This document shows positions 20,076 through 27,998 of a DNA stretch of 27,998 nt, piece after piece; the stretch's first letter is position 1; each line of letters begins with the position of its first letter. The translations under genes were made by a program, and so were the position numbers. Source of the DNA: Chara braunii (taxonomy: Eukaryota > Streptophyta > Charophyceae > Charales > Characeae); NCBI GenBank assembly GCA_003427395.1, contig BFEA01000546.1, positions 913,438 to 941,435 on the forward strand, in the 5' to 3' direction. The notes beneath the pieces were generated by a model that was given only the letters and a program-made list of their open reading frames with translations, ran no database searches and was not told the origin of the DNA.

Positions 20076-20439
20076 AAGGGAGTCGCAAGAGCCTTGAGAT
20101 GCGGATGGTCCGGAGGAACTGGATGGCCGGGTCGAAGACGTTCGGGTTGCGGCGTGAGACGAATAGGCTCCCCTGGCGAACTCCTCAGACGGGACAACCC
20201 ACCCCTCTTGACAGGCGCTGAGGAGGACACGGGCGTGGGACCTCCCGAGGTAGGTGTAGCGAGAGGTGTCCCCGGTTTGCATACTGATGGCGACTCAAAA
20301 ATTTGGGCGTTGAAGATGGCCAATTCTCCGTCCAAATCGAAGAGGTCGTCCTCAACGCTCTCCTCCTGCTCTGTCTCGATATTGAAGTCGTCCTCCTCAC
20401 CGAATGCCAGCTTGTACTTATCCAAAGTGAAGTCGGCCG

Positions 20440-21310
20440 GATCGACAACATCCTTGTTAAAAAAGACATATTCCAGCCTCACAATGAAGCTCACAGCGCC
20501 GGCCCGACTCGCTCCGTGGTAGCCCTGGAGGACCGCAATGGCGACTTCCTTCCGCACCACGTACTGCGGGTCAAATCTCACATTGGTTGTTCGCCGTAAA
20601 GCAAGGAGTAGACCTGGCGCCTTTTCTTCGGAGTCAACTTGAAGAACATGTCCTTGTTCGGGTCATAAACGGGCTCGACCACGACATGGTGGAAATCGCA
20701 TGGGTAAGCCTTGGACGACACTTCATGGGTGACATACTGCACGGTGTATTCGAGCTGCGTTGTGTCCCCATCCACGGCCAAGATGTGCCTTCCCTGCTGA
20801 AGCAGACTCCACACCACCTGCGNGTGNGGCTTGCCCAAGAACAGCACGNCATCCGCCACACCACAGAAGAAAAGAAGNTGATTGCACAACTGATTNGGAT
20901 TCCGCTCGCCGTCCTTGTACAGAGCCCCCCTCTGGGTCAGGTTTTCGATGTCCGCGAAAGTCAAAGACTTGAAAGACTTCTCCTCCACATCCGTGGGTGT
21001 CACTTTCTGTTTCCTCCGGAGAGCGGCGGCGTCGTCTTCAGCAACAACTCCCTCGTACACTGGGTGAGTAAGTAGCCGAGGATCCTCGCCTTTGAAAAGG
21101 ATGTGCATCACATCCAGCTCCTCCCAGATGCTGTTTCCGAACTGATGCGTCTTCTTCGATGCCGTCTTCCGAACCCACTTCCCCGTATAGCATCGGGTAG
21201 CCCCAAGCGCAGACAAACATGTCATGAAGGAGAGGTTCATCTGCCATGGCCAGCGGGAGGTAGTATCGAAGTTTCTCAGCCCATTCCTTTCTTTTCTTTG
21301 CTTCCGTTGA
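20440..21310 (-). other. Alpha/beta block of exon 2, frameshifted
   Basis: After LSTEAKKRKEWAEKLRYYLP the frame shifts by one at 21184-21181, runs through GKWVRKTASKKTHQFGNSIW and LTFADIENLTQRGALYKDGE, and shifts again at 20580-20579 into RFDPQYVVRKEVAIAVLQGY. A strand-turn pattern, SLLQQGRHILAVDGD, near 20770 resembles the second strand region of Rossmann-fold proteins such as SAM-dependent methyltransferases, but no complete SAM-binding or catalytic motif is visible and Ns interrupt the sequence. The function is unassigned. Confidence 0.35.
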
Positions 21311-21319
21311 CAGGTTTCA

Positions 21320-22000
21320 GAGAGGCGTGTACGGCGTCTTCTTCATTGCCAACGCCATGAACCGCACCCACTTTCGCACCTCGTCCTGTTTCTTCCAGGC
21401 ATTGCCGAGCACCACACGCGGTTTGCCCTTAATTTTTCAGATATTGCGAATGTCCCGCATAGACAAAACCTGGAAGCGTGGTGGATTCTTCTTGTCTTTC
21501 ATGTTGTCTTCGCAGCTGACATGGGCGTAGCTGTCGAACTCGTCGTCAGGGAAGTAGATCGGTCTAAACGGCCATTTACAGAAGTTGTAGTAATCAAACA
21601 CGGGATGGTCTTTCACCATTATCGCCGCTCTCGCGTTATGTTGTCCACACACAGGATAATACCAGTATCTCTCCGGGTGTGAGCTGTTGAAGTCAGCAAG
21701 CAGCATGCGCACAATAGGCTCGCCGTTCTCTGGAGGCGTGACGATCGGAGCGAGAACGAAAATGGGATTCTTGTATCTCATGTCTTTACGTTCGTAGCAG
21801 TCGATCATAGCCGACGCGATGGTATCAACGAGGAACTCGTCCAACGATCGGTGGTTGTAAGCGTCTTCCCAGTCTGGAATAGCTAATATTCTTTCGGGAT
21901 GGATGTGCAACACGACGTCCTTCTGCACCCCTATCTGCATCTCGAGGAAGAACGCATTGTCCAGGTTAAAGGCGTTGAGGTTAACCTCCACGTCGTCATC
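21320..22000 (-). other. ParB/Srx-like domain candidate within exon 2
   Basis: The block ends its core with RYWYYPVCGQHNARAA (motif codons at about 21652-21623), followed some 45 residues later by YAHVSCEDNMKDKK. ParB/sulfiredoxin-fold proteins carry a G-x-H-R-x-x-A motif on the loop before a helix, with an S/E...N motif further on; here H-N replaces H-R. In that superfamily the site binds nucleotide or cleaves DNA. The upstream sequence NAFFLEMQIGVQKDVVLHIH and LVDTIASAMIDCYERKDMRY suits the preceding strand and helices. The assignment rests on motif shape only. Confidence 0.4.
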
Positions 22001-22829
22001 CCCCTCCCCGCTGTCGCCCTCGTCTGCTTTCTTACCCCTCGATGATTTCGCCCTTTTCCCGGAAGACTCACCGGTTCTTCGTTGTGTCGATGAGTCTTTT
22101 GGCGTTTCATCCCCACCTCCAACCCTTTTCCTCTTCTCAACGGAACAACCCTCTCGTGTTGTTGGCATCCGAGCACTCCCTCCCACCTTTCTCTACCTTT
22201 CCAGAGCACCTAGTCCCTCTCGCTCTTCCTCATCTGGCAAGTTGCGCTTGCCTCCCGACTGAGTCTTTTCAGTCAATCTCTCATGGAACAGCCCCTGCTC
22301 GGACACCTCCTCCTCACCGGCGACGTTCCCACTTGCTTCTCGTTCCTGGCTCAACTCCGTCTGCAGTTCGCCCGACGCTGGTCAGGCCCGGCGAGTCGTC
22401 TCATCTGACCCACGCATCTCTCGAACCTGCGGACCACCCGCTCGATCTCCAGGCGAAACCTCGGCCACCTGCATTCCACGAACGAACGAACCGATGCTTT
22501 CGACCAGACCATGAGGAGTCGTCGATTCCGAGCCCTGTCGCAACCGTTCGCCATCGCCGCCTCCATGTGACGTCGACTCCCCAAGCAAACCGTGGCGGCG
22601 AGATACATGCAAGCCCGGTTTCAAAGGAGCACGCGGATGGTCGTCCTCCGAGTCGTCTGACATGCCCACCTCTTGATCAGGAGGCGTAGCTGGCAGGCCA
22701 CCCTGACCTCCCATCTCCCTTTCAGAGCACTCTCCTCCCACGAACCCAACAGGACCACTAATCGATGTTCCAGGTCCGATGTCCACGGCACTGACAGAGG
22801 TACCAGATTTCGCCCAGACTTTGAGAAAG

Positions 22830-23200
22830 TCTGTGACGTGAACGGCCTCGTCATGCCCCGGCGCTAGCGGGAGAAAGTGAGGCAAAGACATCGCACGACG
22901 GTCATACCCACCGAACATCCTCCCGGCAACCTTGCATCCCTTTGCGATGCCGTCGACAAAACCATCACTTCTGTAATGCTTCTTCAACGTAAACTTGAAA
23001 TTGTATTCGCCATCGACGATCCACTGGACGATGGACCCTGCGAGACGTGTTCTGTCGGCGCGAACGGCGACGAACAAGAGCGGCCCGCACAGTGGTTGCA
23101 AAGGGTCGGAGCCGTCCTGGCTCGCCCAGTCCAAATACCAGACACGTTTGCTGTAGTCGCACCACAAGTTTTGAGCACGTCGTTCTTCCTCCCCACCTCC
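22830..23200 (-). other. N-terminal conserved-looking block of exon 2
   Basis: The segment reads NLWCDYSKRVWYLDWASQDG, then FVAVRADRTRLAGSIVQWIV, then GEYNFKFTLKKHYRSDGFVD and onward to HVTDFLKVWAKSGT. Aromatic-rich strands alternate with charged turns, as in a folded domain, and it is flanked by low-complexity linkers. I recognise no family. A ~70 bp piece of this coding sequence (about 23119-23190) reappears twice upstream in the tandem repeats at 24441-24511 and 24896-24966. Confidence 0.45.
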
Positions 23201-23308
23201 AACTCCCCGACTCATTTCCCTTGCCGGCGACGAAGTCGTCCCTCGACGCTCCTCTCCGTGCGGGGCGGAACCACCAGCGGAGCGGCCTCGTCCGTGTGAA
23301 GCCATTCC

Positions 23309-23406
23309 CTGAAACACACGGAGGAAATGAACCCACAATCACTTAGAACAGTCAGCACGTCCCAAAATCAACCACGACCCACAACACGTATTCTATTATC
23401 GCTCAC
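23309..23406 (-). other. Intron 1 of the protease gene
   Basis: This 98-base intron begins GTGAGC after CCGG and ends TTTCCTCCGTGTGTTTCAG. GCTGACT, about 40 bases before its end, fits the branch-site consensus. Removing it fuses MTELRSFGVR in frame to GMASHGRGRS. It is the best-formed splice unit in the window. Confidence 0.75.
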
Positions 23407-23499
23407 CCGGACTCCAAAAGAACGAAGTTCAGTCATAGTTAGACGACAGTGGTCCACAAACCTGCACATTTCGGATGAATCCGAGGCATCGTGAGCCAT
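23407..23499 (-). CDS. Exon 1 (start region) of the protease gene
   Basis: The exon-1 frame is open from a TGA at about 23559-23557. ATG codons lie at 23499, 23469 and 23436. The first gives MAHDASDSSEMCRFVDHCRL, continuing to MTELRSFGVR at the splice site. The choice among the three is uncertain. The ATG at 23499 would place a copy of the palindrome (23470-23485) inside the coding sequence, while the ATGs at 23469 and 23436 would leave it in the 5' UTR. No TATA box is obvious just upstream. Confidence 0.45.
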
Positions 23500-25475
23500 C
23501 CTCGTCACACTGCCCTTAAGAGAATGAATGGTCGAAAACGAAGACCGTGGAAAGCATCAGATACATCCGAAGCAGGCGCAGTCGAAAAACCGATGTCGCA
23601 TAGGCACCTGCACCGGGAAAAGCAACACCTCGCAAGAAGGCCATAGAACGCTGATACGGCAGACGAAGACGAATACGTTGTCATCCGAAGTCGACAAGTG
23701 GATTGTAAAGTCCGCCGTTGTAGTTCGGATGAATCCGAGCTCCAAAGCCGGGTGGACCTCCCCCTGTCGGCCCTTACGAAACCGAACTCGAGTTTTCTTG
23801 TCCTTCTGAGTCGGTAACGGTTGTGACTCGGATGCATCTGAACTCGAACAGCGAGGTCCAGAGACGGTCGTCCACAAGAGGTCATCTACAGCACGTGTTT
23901 TCGTCACCGACCTGCGAGCACTGGGTTAACCCTATCCTGCCGGAGGTTCGGTTCGGTTGAACCTGAAGTTCGCAAATGTGGCTCGGATTAATCCGAGACA
24001 GGGACCGGCGGATGGACNCCNCNGTCTGTTGACGCCCATCCAGCCATCCAAGCTTCNGTTNTTCCCCAGCTGTCGTCGGATCCAACCGAATTTCGCACGG
24101 TGTGTCTTCGTCCTTGAGTGTTTAAGANNGGTGTGNCTCGNATTTATCCNATTCGACAGAGGNTGTCCCGATACGTGCGACCACGACAGGCTGCGCCGAC
24201 ACCGTGTGCTTTCGACGTACAAGTTTATCAAACCGTGCGACGTCGTCAATACCCTCTGCGCATGTGGTAAATCCGAAAATGCCACCGGTGTGGTTCGGAT
24301 TAATCCGACTTCGCCGGGGCGCTTTGCTTTGTTGTCGCCCCACCACACACCGGACCTCCCCGTGATTGTCGTCGTGTGTCATTATAATCTGTGCGTCGTC
24401 ACGCGGGATATCGTCGTCGTCGTGAGTTTTAGTTGGTTGTTGCTCGCCCAATCCAAACAACAGACACGTTTGCTGTAGTCGCAGCACAAGTTTCTAGCTC
24501 GTCTTTCTTCCAACGAGCGTAACCATCTCGACTCGTTTTAGTTGCATGAATCCGAGGCATCGTTGACCCTCGTCATGAGACTGCCCTTCGTAGAGCAAAT
24601 GGTCGAAGACGAAGACAGCGTGATACATGCGACCACGACAGGCTGCGCCGACACCGTGTGCTTTCGACTTACAAGTTTATCAAACCGTGCGACGTCGTCA
24701 ATACCCTCTGCGCATGTGGTAAATCCGAAAATACCACCGGTGTGGTTCGGATTAATCCGACTTCGCCGGGGCGCTTCGCTTTGTTGTCGCCCCACCACAC
24801 ACTGGACCTCCCCGTGATTGTCGTAGTATGTCATTATAATCTGTGCGTCGGCACGGGGGATATCGTCGTCGTCGTCGTGAGTTTCAGTTGGTTGTTGCTC
24901 GCCCAATCCAAACAACAGACACGTTTGTTGTAGTCGCAGCACAAGTTTCTAGCTCGACTTTCTTTCAACGAGCGTAACCATCTCGACTCGTTTTAGTGGC
25001 ATGAATCCGAGGCATCATTGACCCTCGTCATGAGACTGCCCTTCGTAGAGCAAATGGTCGAATACGAAGACAGCGTGGTAGTTCGGACACATCCGAACTG
25101 GGCAGAGTCGAAAGACCGACGTTGTGACTCGGATGCATCCGGATTAGGCCGACCACAAGAGGAGGACATGGACACGGCGTCAATGACCTTTGCGCAGAGG
25201 CTGGACCCTATCTTGTCGGAGGTGTGGTTCGGATTAATCCGAGACGGAACGGTCTTTTGACCGCGTGTGATTTCGTCGTTCACGTTCATCGGAACGTGCG
25301 GCGTCGTAAATACCATCTGAGCATGTGACAAATCCAATTTGCCGTCAGTGTGGTTCGGATTAATCCGAACTTCGCCGAGGTGCCTCGGTTAGTGGTCGCC
25401 CCGTGAGTTTTAGGGGGTTGTGACTTGGCTGCATCCGAAATTAACAAGGGTGGCTCGGATACGTCAGTTGTTGCA
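23460..25475. repeat. TCGGAT-NN-ATCCGA palindromes, upstream cluster
   Basis: Clear copies lie at 23470-23485, 23724-23739, 23827-23842, 23982-23997 (perfect CTCGGATTAATCCGAG), 24294-24309, 24746-24761, 25082-25097, 25128-25143, 25228-25243 and 25354-25369 (perfect TTCGGATTAATCCGAA). Weaker or partial ones lie near 23556, 23952, 24076, 24137 (with Ns), 24541, 24996, 25424 and 25454. The density is about one per 110 bases. The commonest centre is TA, others being GA, GC and AC. Confidence 0.85.
24171..25078. repeat. ~455 bp tandem duplication upstream of the gene
   Basis: Copy one (about 24171-24630) and copy two (about 24631-25078) are nearly identical. Shared blocks include GCGACCACGACAGGCTGCGC, TTCGGATTAATCCGACTTCG, GCTCGCCCAATCCAAACAAC and GCAAATGGTCGAA. 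A diverged partial third copy runs from about 25257 to 25440. Each full copy carries a ~70 bp match to the coding sequence at about 23119-23190 and a ~90 bp match to the exon 1 region (about 23463-23550), with the DNA between those two pieces missing. The minus-strand frames here are by-products of that duplication. Several Ns lie at 24018-24163. Confidence 0.85.
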
Positions 25476-25479
25476 CCAC

Positions 25480-26340
25480 CACAAGATGGTATGGACAGGG
25501 TGGGCTGTCGTCCTCCTGGTTGGTCAAACATGTCGTCGTCGACAATACCCTATGAGCATCTGATCGCTCCGTGTCCTGTCCTGTGTCCAAGTCAGCGGAA
25601 GGGTTCCTCGCGGCGTTCGGCTGACGCGAGGTTTGATAGGGTTTAAAGATTTGAATTCACGTTCGCCTCCTTTGTCTTCGAATCTGTCATAGCAGTCTTC
25701 GGATTACTAATCTGTGATTGCACTCAGGGGGGGACCAACCTGAGATCGGTTGAGCGACTGTCTGCGATACACAAAGATTGGAGAAAGGCAGAAAAAACCC
25801 GCATAGACACGGAAGGGAGACTAAGATCGATAGAGACGTCGACAAGGAGAGGATGCGCAGCGAGAGAGCTTGTCTTTAGCTCTCTGTCTCTCCATGTGCA
25901 GATCCTGCGAATGGTGTTGTCCATTTCGGAATTCGCAATGTGACCCGTTAATAAAACGACACAAAATAAATTTAAGAAAAAATTGTTCGTGTCGGCGAGA
26001 GGAAGATTGGCGAAAAATGTGAAAAATTCGACGGATGTGGAGGACATTTTACGGATACAGAACCGAACGCCAAGCGAACTGCACGACGCGACTTACGCGG
26101 AAAACAAATAAACAAACTGAGCGCAATTCGGCGAGAAGAAAGTCCATGTGCAATCCAGAAGAGACACGATTCGTGAGAAACCATGTTCTCGTGTTCGACA
26201 ACATACGACTGACATCCTTATATCGCATTTCGTGAGAGAGACAACAAATTGACGACAAGCGAGTAACACTTCAAGAAAACATCTGAAGTGACGACACAAT
26301 CTCGAAGTGCGTGTCGCAACATTCTCGGGCTGCATTCGCG
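25480..26340. other. No gene recognised
   Basis: Mixed sequence between the palindrome-rich region and the foldback cluster. A 107-codon minus-strand frame at 25724-26047 has no recognisable domain. A decayed half-palindrome, TTCGGATTACTAATC, is near 25699. No repeat boundary or RNA gene is evident. Confidence 0.4.
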
Positions 26341-26347
26341 GGTCCCG

Positions 26348-26531
26348 TTTCGTTGGTGACCACTCGCCCCGATCAGATGGCACACTCAAATGTCCACGTG
26401 ACAGCTCCTGAACATGCGTGGTGACGATCAGATAGAGCCCCACATCCATCAGCGTGGCCACGCTTGTTCATGACGGGACACGTGGACGTATGAGTGTGCC
26501 ATCTGATCGGTGCGAGTGATCGCCAATGAAA
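26348..26531. repeat. Foldback unit A
   Basis: Inverted arms begin TTTCGTTGG at 26348 and end CCAATGAAA at 26531. They include GATCAGATGGCACACTCA on the left and its inverse on the right. Arm length is about 60 bases with scattered mismatches around a short centre. Its size and structure fit a non-autonomous foldback or MITE-like element. No target-site duplication was established. Confidence 0.75.
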
Positions 26532-26570
26532 TGCATGCATTCTTGCTCCCGAAACTCCTTCATCTCGCCC

Positions 26571-26772
26571 CGATCAGATGGCACACTCACACGTCCGCAT
26601 GTCATGTCCTGAACATGCGTGGCTACGCTGATGGGCGCGGGGCTATATTGGAGCCGCGCATCCATTCTGCTGCCGCATAGAGCCCCTTTGTCGCATAGAG
26701 CCCCGCATCCATCAGGGTGGCCACGCTTGTTCAGGACGTGACACGTGGACGTCTGAGTGTGCCATCTGATCG
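26571..26772. repeat. Foldback unit B
   Basis: CGATCAGATGGCACACTC at 26571 is matched by its inverse ending at 26772, with arms of about 75 bases. The centre has TATATTGGAG and duplicated GCATAGAGCCCC blocks. It is separated from units A and C by nearly identical ~50 bp spacers containing GCATGCATTCTTGCTCCC (about 26521-26570 and 26784-26833). Confidence 0.8.
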
Positions 26773-26833
26773 GTGTGAGTGATCGCCAATGAAACGCATG
26801 CATTCTTGCTCCCGAAACTCCTTCATCTCGCCC

Positions 26834-27017
26834 CGATCAGATGACACACTCACACGTCCGCATGTCATGTCCTGAACATGCGTGGCCACGCTGATGGGTG
26901 CGGGGCTATATTGGAGTTTGGCATCCATTCTGCTGCCGCATAGAGCCTCCCATCCATCAGCGTGCACACACTTGTTCAGGAACTGACACGTGGACGTTTG
27001 ACTGTGCCATCTGATCG
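26834..27017. repeat. Foldback unit C
   Basis: This has the same inverted-arm plan as unit B, from CGATCAGATGACACACTC at 26834 to the inverse ending at 27017. The interval from B to C is 263 bases, so B and C with their spacers form a tandem pair. Confidence 0.8.
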
Positions 27018-27440
27018 GGGCGAGTGGTCGCCAATGGAACGAGATCTCCAAACGCACCCCGAGGTACGTTCACGAAAGAAACAGGCCAACGCATAAGACG
27101 AACGAAATAGGGGCGCTAAAGACAAACTAACGACGGGGACGAAGATGGTAGTTGAACACGACGGCACACACGTCCACGTGTCAAGTCGTGATCATGCGTG
27201 GCCACGCTGATGGGTGCGGGGCTCTATTCGATAACATTCTGTTGCCACATAGAGCCCCGCATCCATCAGCGAACCCACGCTTGTTCAGGACCTGCCACAA
27301 GGACGTGTGAGTGTGCCATCTGATCGGGGCGAGTGGTCGCCAATGGAACTAGATTCGCGAAAGCAGGCCGACGGGAAAGACGAACGACTTAGAGGCACTG
27401 ATAAAAAACTGACGACGATGGTGGTGGAACACGACGCTGT
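27018..27440. repeat. Foldback unit D and duplicated flanks
   Basis: Unit D spans about 27163-27326 and keeps its right arm, but the outermost part of the left arm is replaced after GGCACACACGTCC. The sequence after unit C (about 27018-27160) and after unit D (about 27327-27440) is related: both contain GAGTGGTCGCCAATGGAAC, then CAGGCC, AAGACGAACGA and GAACACGACG in order. A whole segment of foldback plus flank was duplicated. Confidence 0.7.
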
Positions 27441-27449
27441 TGGTTCTGT

Positions 27450-27530
27450 CTCGTTCGTTTGTCTGCGCTTGTCAGTTACGTTCGCAAACTTTGTGCTAAC
27501 GACACAGACAAGCGCAGTGAAACGAACGAG
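27450..27530. repeat. 24 bp inverted repeat with 33 base loop
   Basis: The arm at 27450-27473 (starting CTCGTTCGTTTGTCTGCG) is the inverse complement of 27507-27530 with about three mismatches clustered in the middle. The loop is 27474-27506. It is distinct in sequence from units A-D and could be another small foldback element. Confidence 0.75.
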
Positions 27531-27838
27531 ATAAAAGACAGAAAGAGAGATAAAGAGATAGCGAGAGAGAGAGAGCGCGACATAGAGGTGATCTCTGCCT
27601 TCATCACACGGCCCAATCAAACGTCACGATCAAATGGCCCCGAACGTCATAGACTCCCTATCACACATCGAACTCACGGAGAGAAATCCCTGTTGGATCA
27701 CACGACACTTCTCGTTCGCGGCGACTAAACCCAATGTAATCGCCACCGCCCGAATCCCGACTACGGATCGCGTACATGTGTGGGCATTCTGACGGTCTAC
27801 TCAAACCCAGCATAGCAGCACTTTTCAGGTCGGTGGAG
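27531..27838. other. No gene recognised
   Basis: A GA-rich lead (27535-27585) is followed by unique-looking sequence. No coding domain is seen. Confidence 0.5.
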
Positions 27839-27894
27839 ATGGCGAGAGAAAGAGAGAGAGGGAGAGAAAGAGAGAGAGAGAGCGAGAGGGAGAG

Positions 27895-27971
<77 letters not shown>

Positions 27972-27998
27972 CATAGCCAAATAGAGAGAGAGAGAGAA
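27839..27998. repeat. (GA)n-rich tract to the window end
   Basis: Interrupted GAGAGA/GAAAGA/GGGAGA sequence becomes a pure GA array by about 27929-27970, is broken by GCATAGCCAAAT and resumes at the edge. The Arg-Glu frame across it is an artefact. Confidence 0.95.

Larger units (their letters stand above)
18163..23308 (-). pseudogene. Exon 2: N-terminal region, ParB-like motif, linker
   Basis: This long exon holds, in minus-strand order: an N-terminal block (about 23200-22830), a hydrophilic linker, a ParB/Srx-like block (about 22000-21320), a mixed alpha/beta block (about 21310-20440), a further conserved-looking block (20075-19735) and a Ser/Pro/Glu-rich linker (19735-18163). It begins after an acceptor with a good pyrimidine tract, TTTCCTCCGTGTGTTTCAG, at 23309. 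The four stops are TGA or TAG where CGA or CAG would give Arg or Gln, so each is a single C-to-T change. Five undetermined bases fall at 20823-20896. The lesions could be real decay or partly low-quality assembly. Confidence 0.65.
16822..23499 (-). pseudogene. Multi-domain transposon-type gene with C-terminal Ulp1 protease, decayed
   Basis: Three exons can be joined on the minus strand: 23499-23407, 23308-18163 and 17525-16822. The first intron is 98 bases (GTGAGC ... TTTCAG, with GCTGAC as a branch-site candidate) and phase 0. The second is 637 bases (GTAAGC ... AACAG) and phase 1 on both sides. The product would be roughly 1,980 residues. Exon 2 has in-frame stops at 22384-22382 (TGA), 22189-22187 (TAG), 21439-21437 (TGA) and 21319-21317 (TGA). 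It also has an extra G in the GGGG at 21184-21181 and a TG duplication at 20580-20579. Together the two insertions restore the frame. Coding-like sequence continues on both sides of every lesion, so this is one gene that has decayed (or is poorly assembled). The Ulp1 domain and the unusual domain mix suggest a mobile element. No transposase core was recognised, so the class is open. Confidence 0.7.

Noticed and set aside
18152-20581. The 809-codon minus-strand frame as a stand-alone gene
   Set aside because: Its first codon is GTG with no ATG, coding sequence continues upstream in a shifted frame, and it ends one intron before the protease exon, so it is part of a larger gene.
23505-25337. 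Several minus-strand frames of 80-170 codons upstream of the gene
   Set aside because: They arise from the ~455 bp tandem repeats and palindromes. Frames differ between near-identical copies and some contain Ns.
26093-27620. Minus-strand frames of 100-120 codons in the foldback cluster
   Set aside because: They follow the repeat units exactly and change with them. No domain is present.

Overview
This window looks like nuclear DNA from a large, repeat-rich eukaryotic genome. It has GT-AG spliceosomal introns, long dinucleotide arrays, minisatellites, foldback repeats, assembly Ns and one large decayed multi-exon gene of transposon type. A streptophyte (charophyte-like) alga would fit, but that is an inference from style, not from a marker gene. 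There are no rRNA genes, no tRNA I trust, no CRISPR array and no bacterial-type operons.

Layout. Positions 1-2000 are low complexity: poly-A/T, CAGG-type and CTGCTG-type minisatellites, and an A/T-tract-flanked hairpin. Positions 2000-5750 hold degenerate direct repeats, one with a canonical TATA box, and no convincing gene. Positions 5750-7640 are AT-richer and hold two unusual structures: twelve hairpins built around an almost invariant TAAGTT loop with changing but self-complementary stems, followed by five copies of a ~120 bp tandem repeat. Positions 7640-12650 are mostly featureless, with a 74 bp (CT)n array, a 74 bp run of G and two palindromes. Positions 12.7-13.9 kb on the minus strand contain a decayed coding remnant. 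Positions 14.2-16.5 kb hold tandem repeats, (GA)n arrays and a 32 bp N gap.

The main gene lies on the minus strand from about 23499 to 16822. I can reconstruct three exons with phase-consistent introns. The long middle exon (5.1 kb) has a hydrophilic N-terminal part, a ParB/Srx-like motif, an unassigned block that resembles a Rossmann-type strand, and a disordered linker. The last exon encodes a complete Ulp1/SENP (C48) protease domain with its His-Asp-Gln-Cys set. The middle exon carries four in-frame stops, each one C-to-T step from a sense codon, and two small insertions. The locus is therefore probably a silenced, decaying mobile-element gene, although the protease exon is intact.

A 14-16 bp palindrome, TCGGAT-NN-ATCCGA, recurs about 20-25 times around this gene: in its upstream repeats, in the linker-coding part of the exon and in the downstream tandem repeats. 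I found none in the first 14 kb. Positions 26.3-27.5 kb contain four related foldback units, and the window ends in a (GA)n-rich tract.
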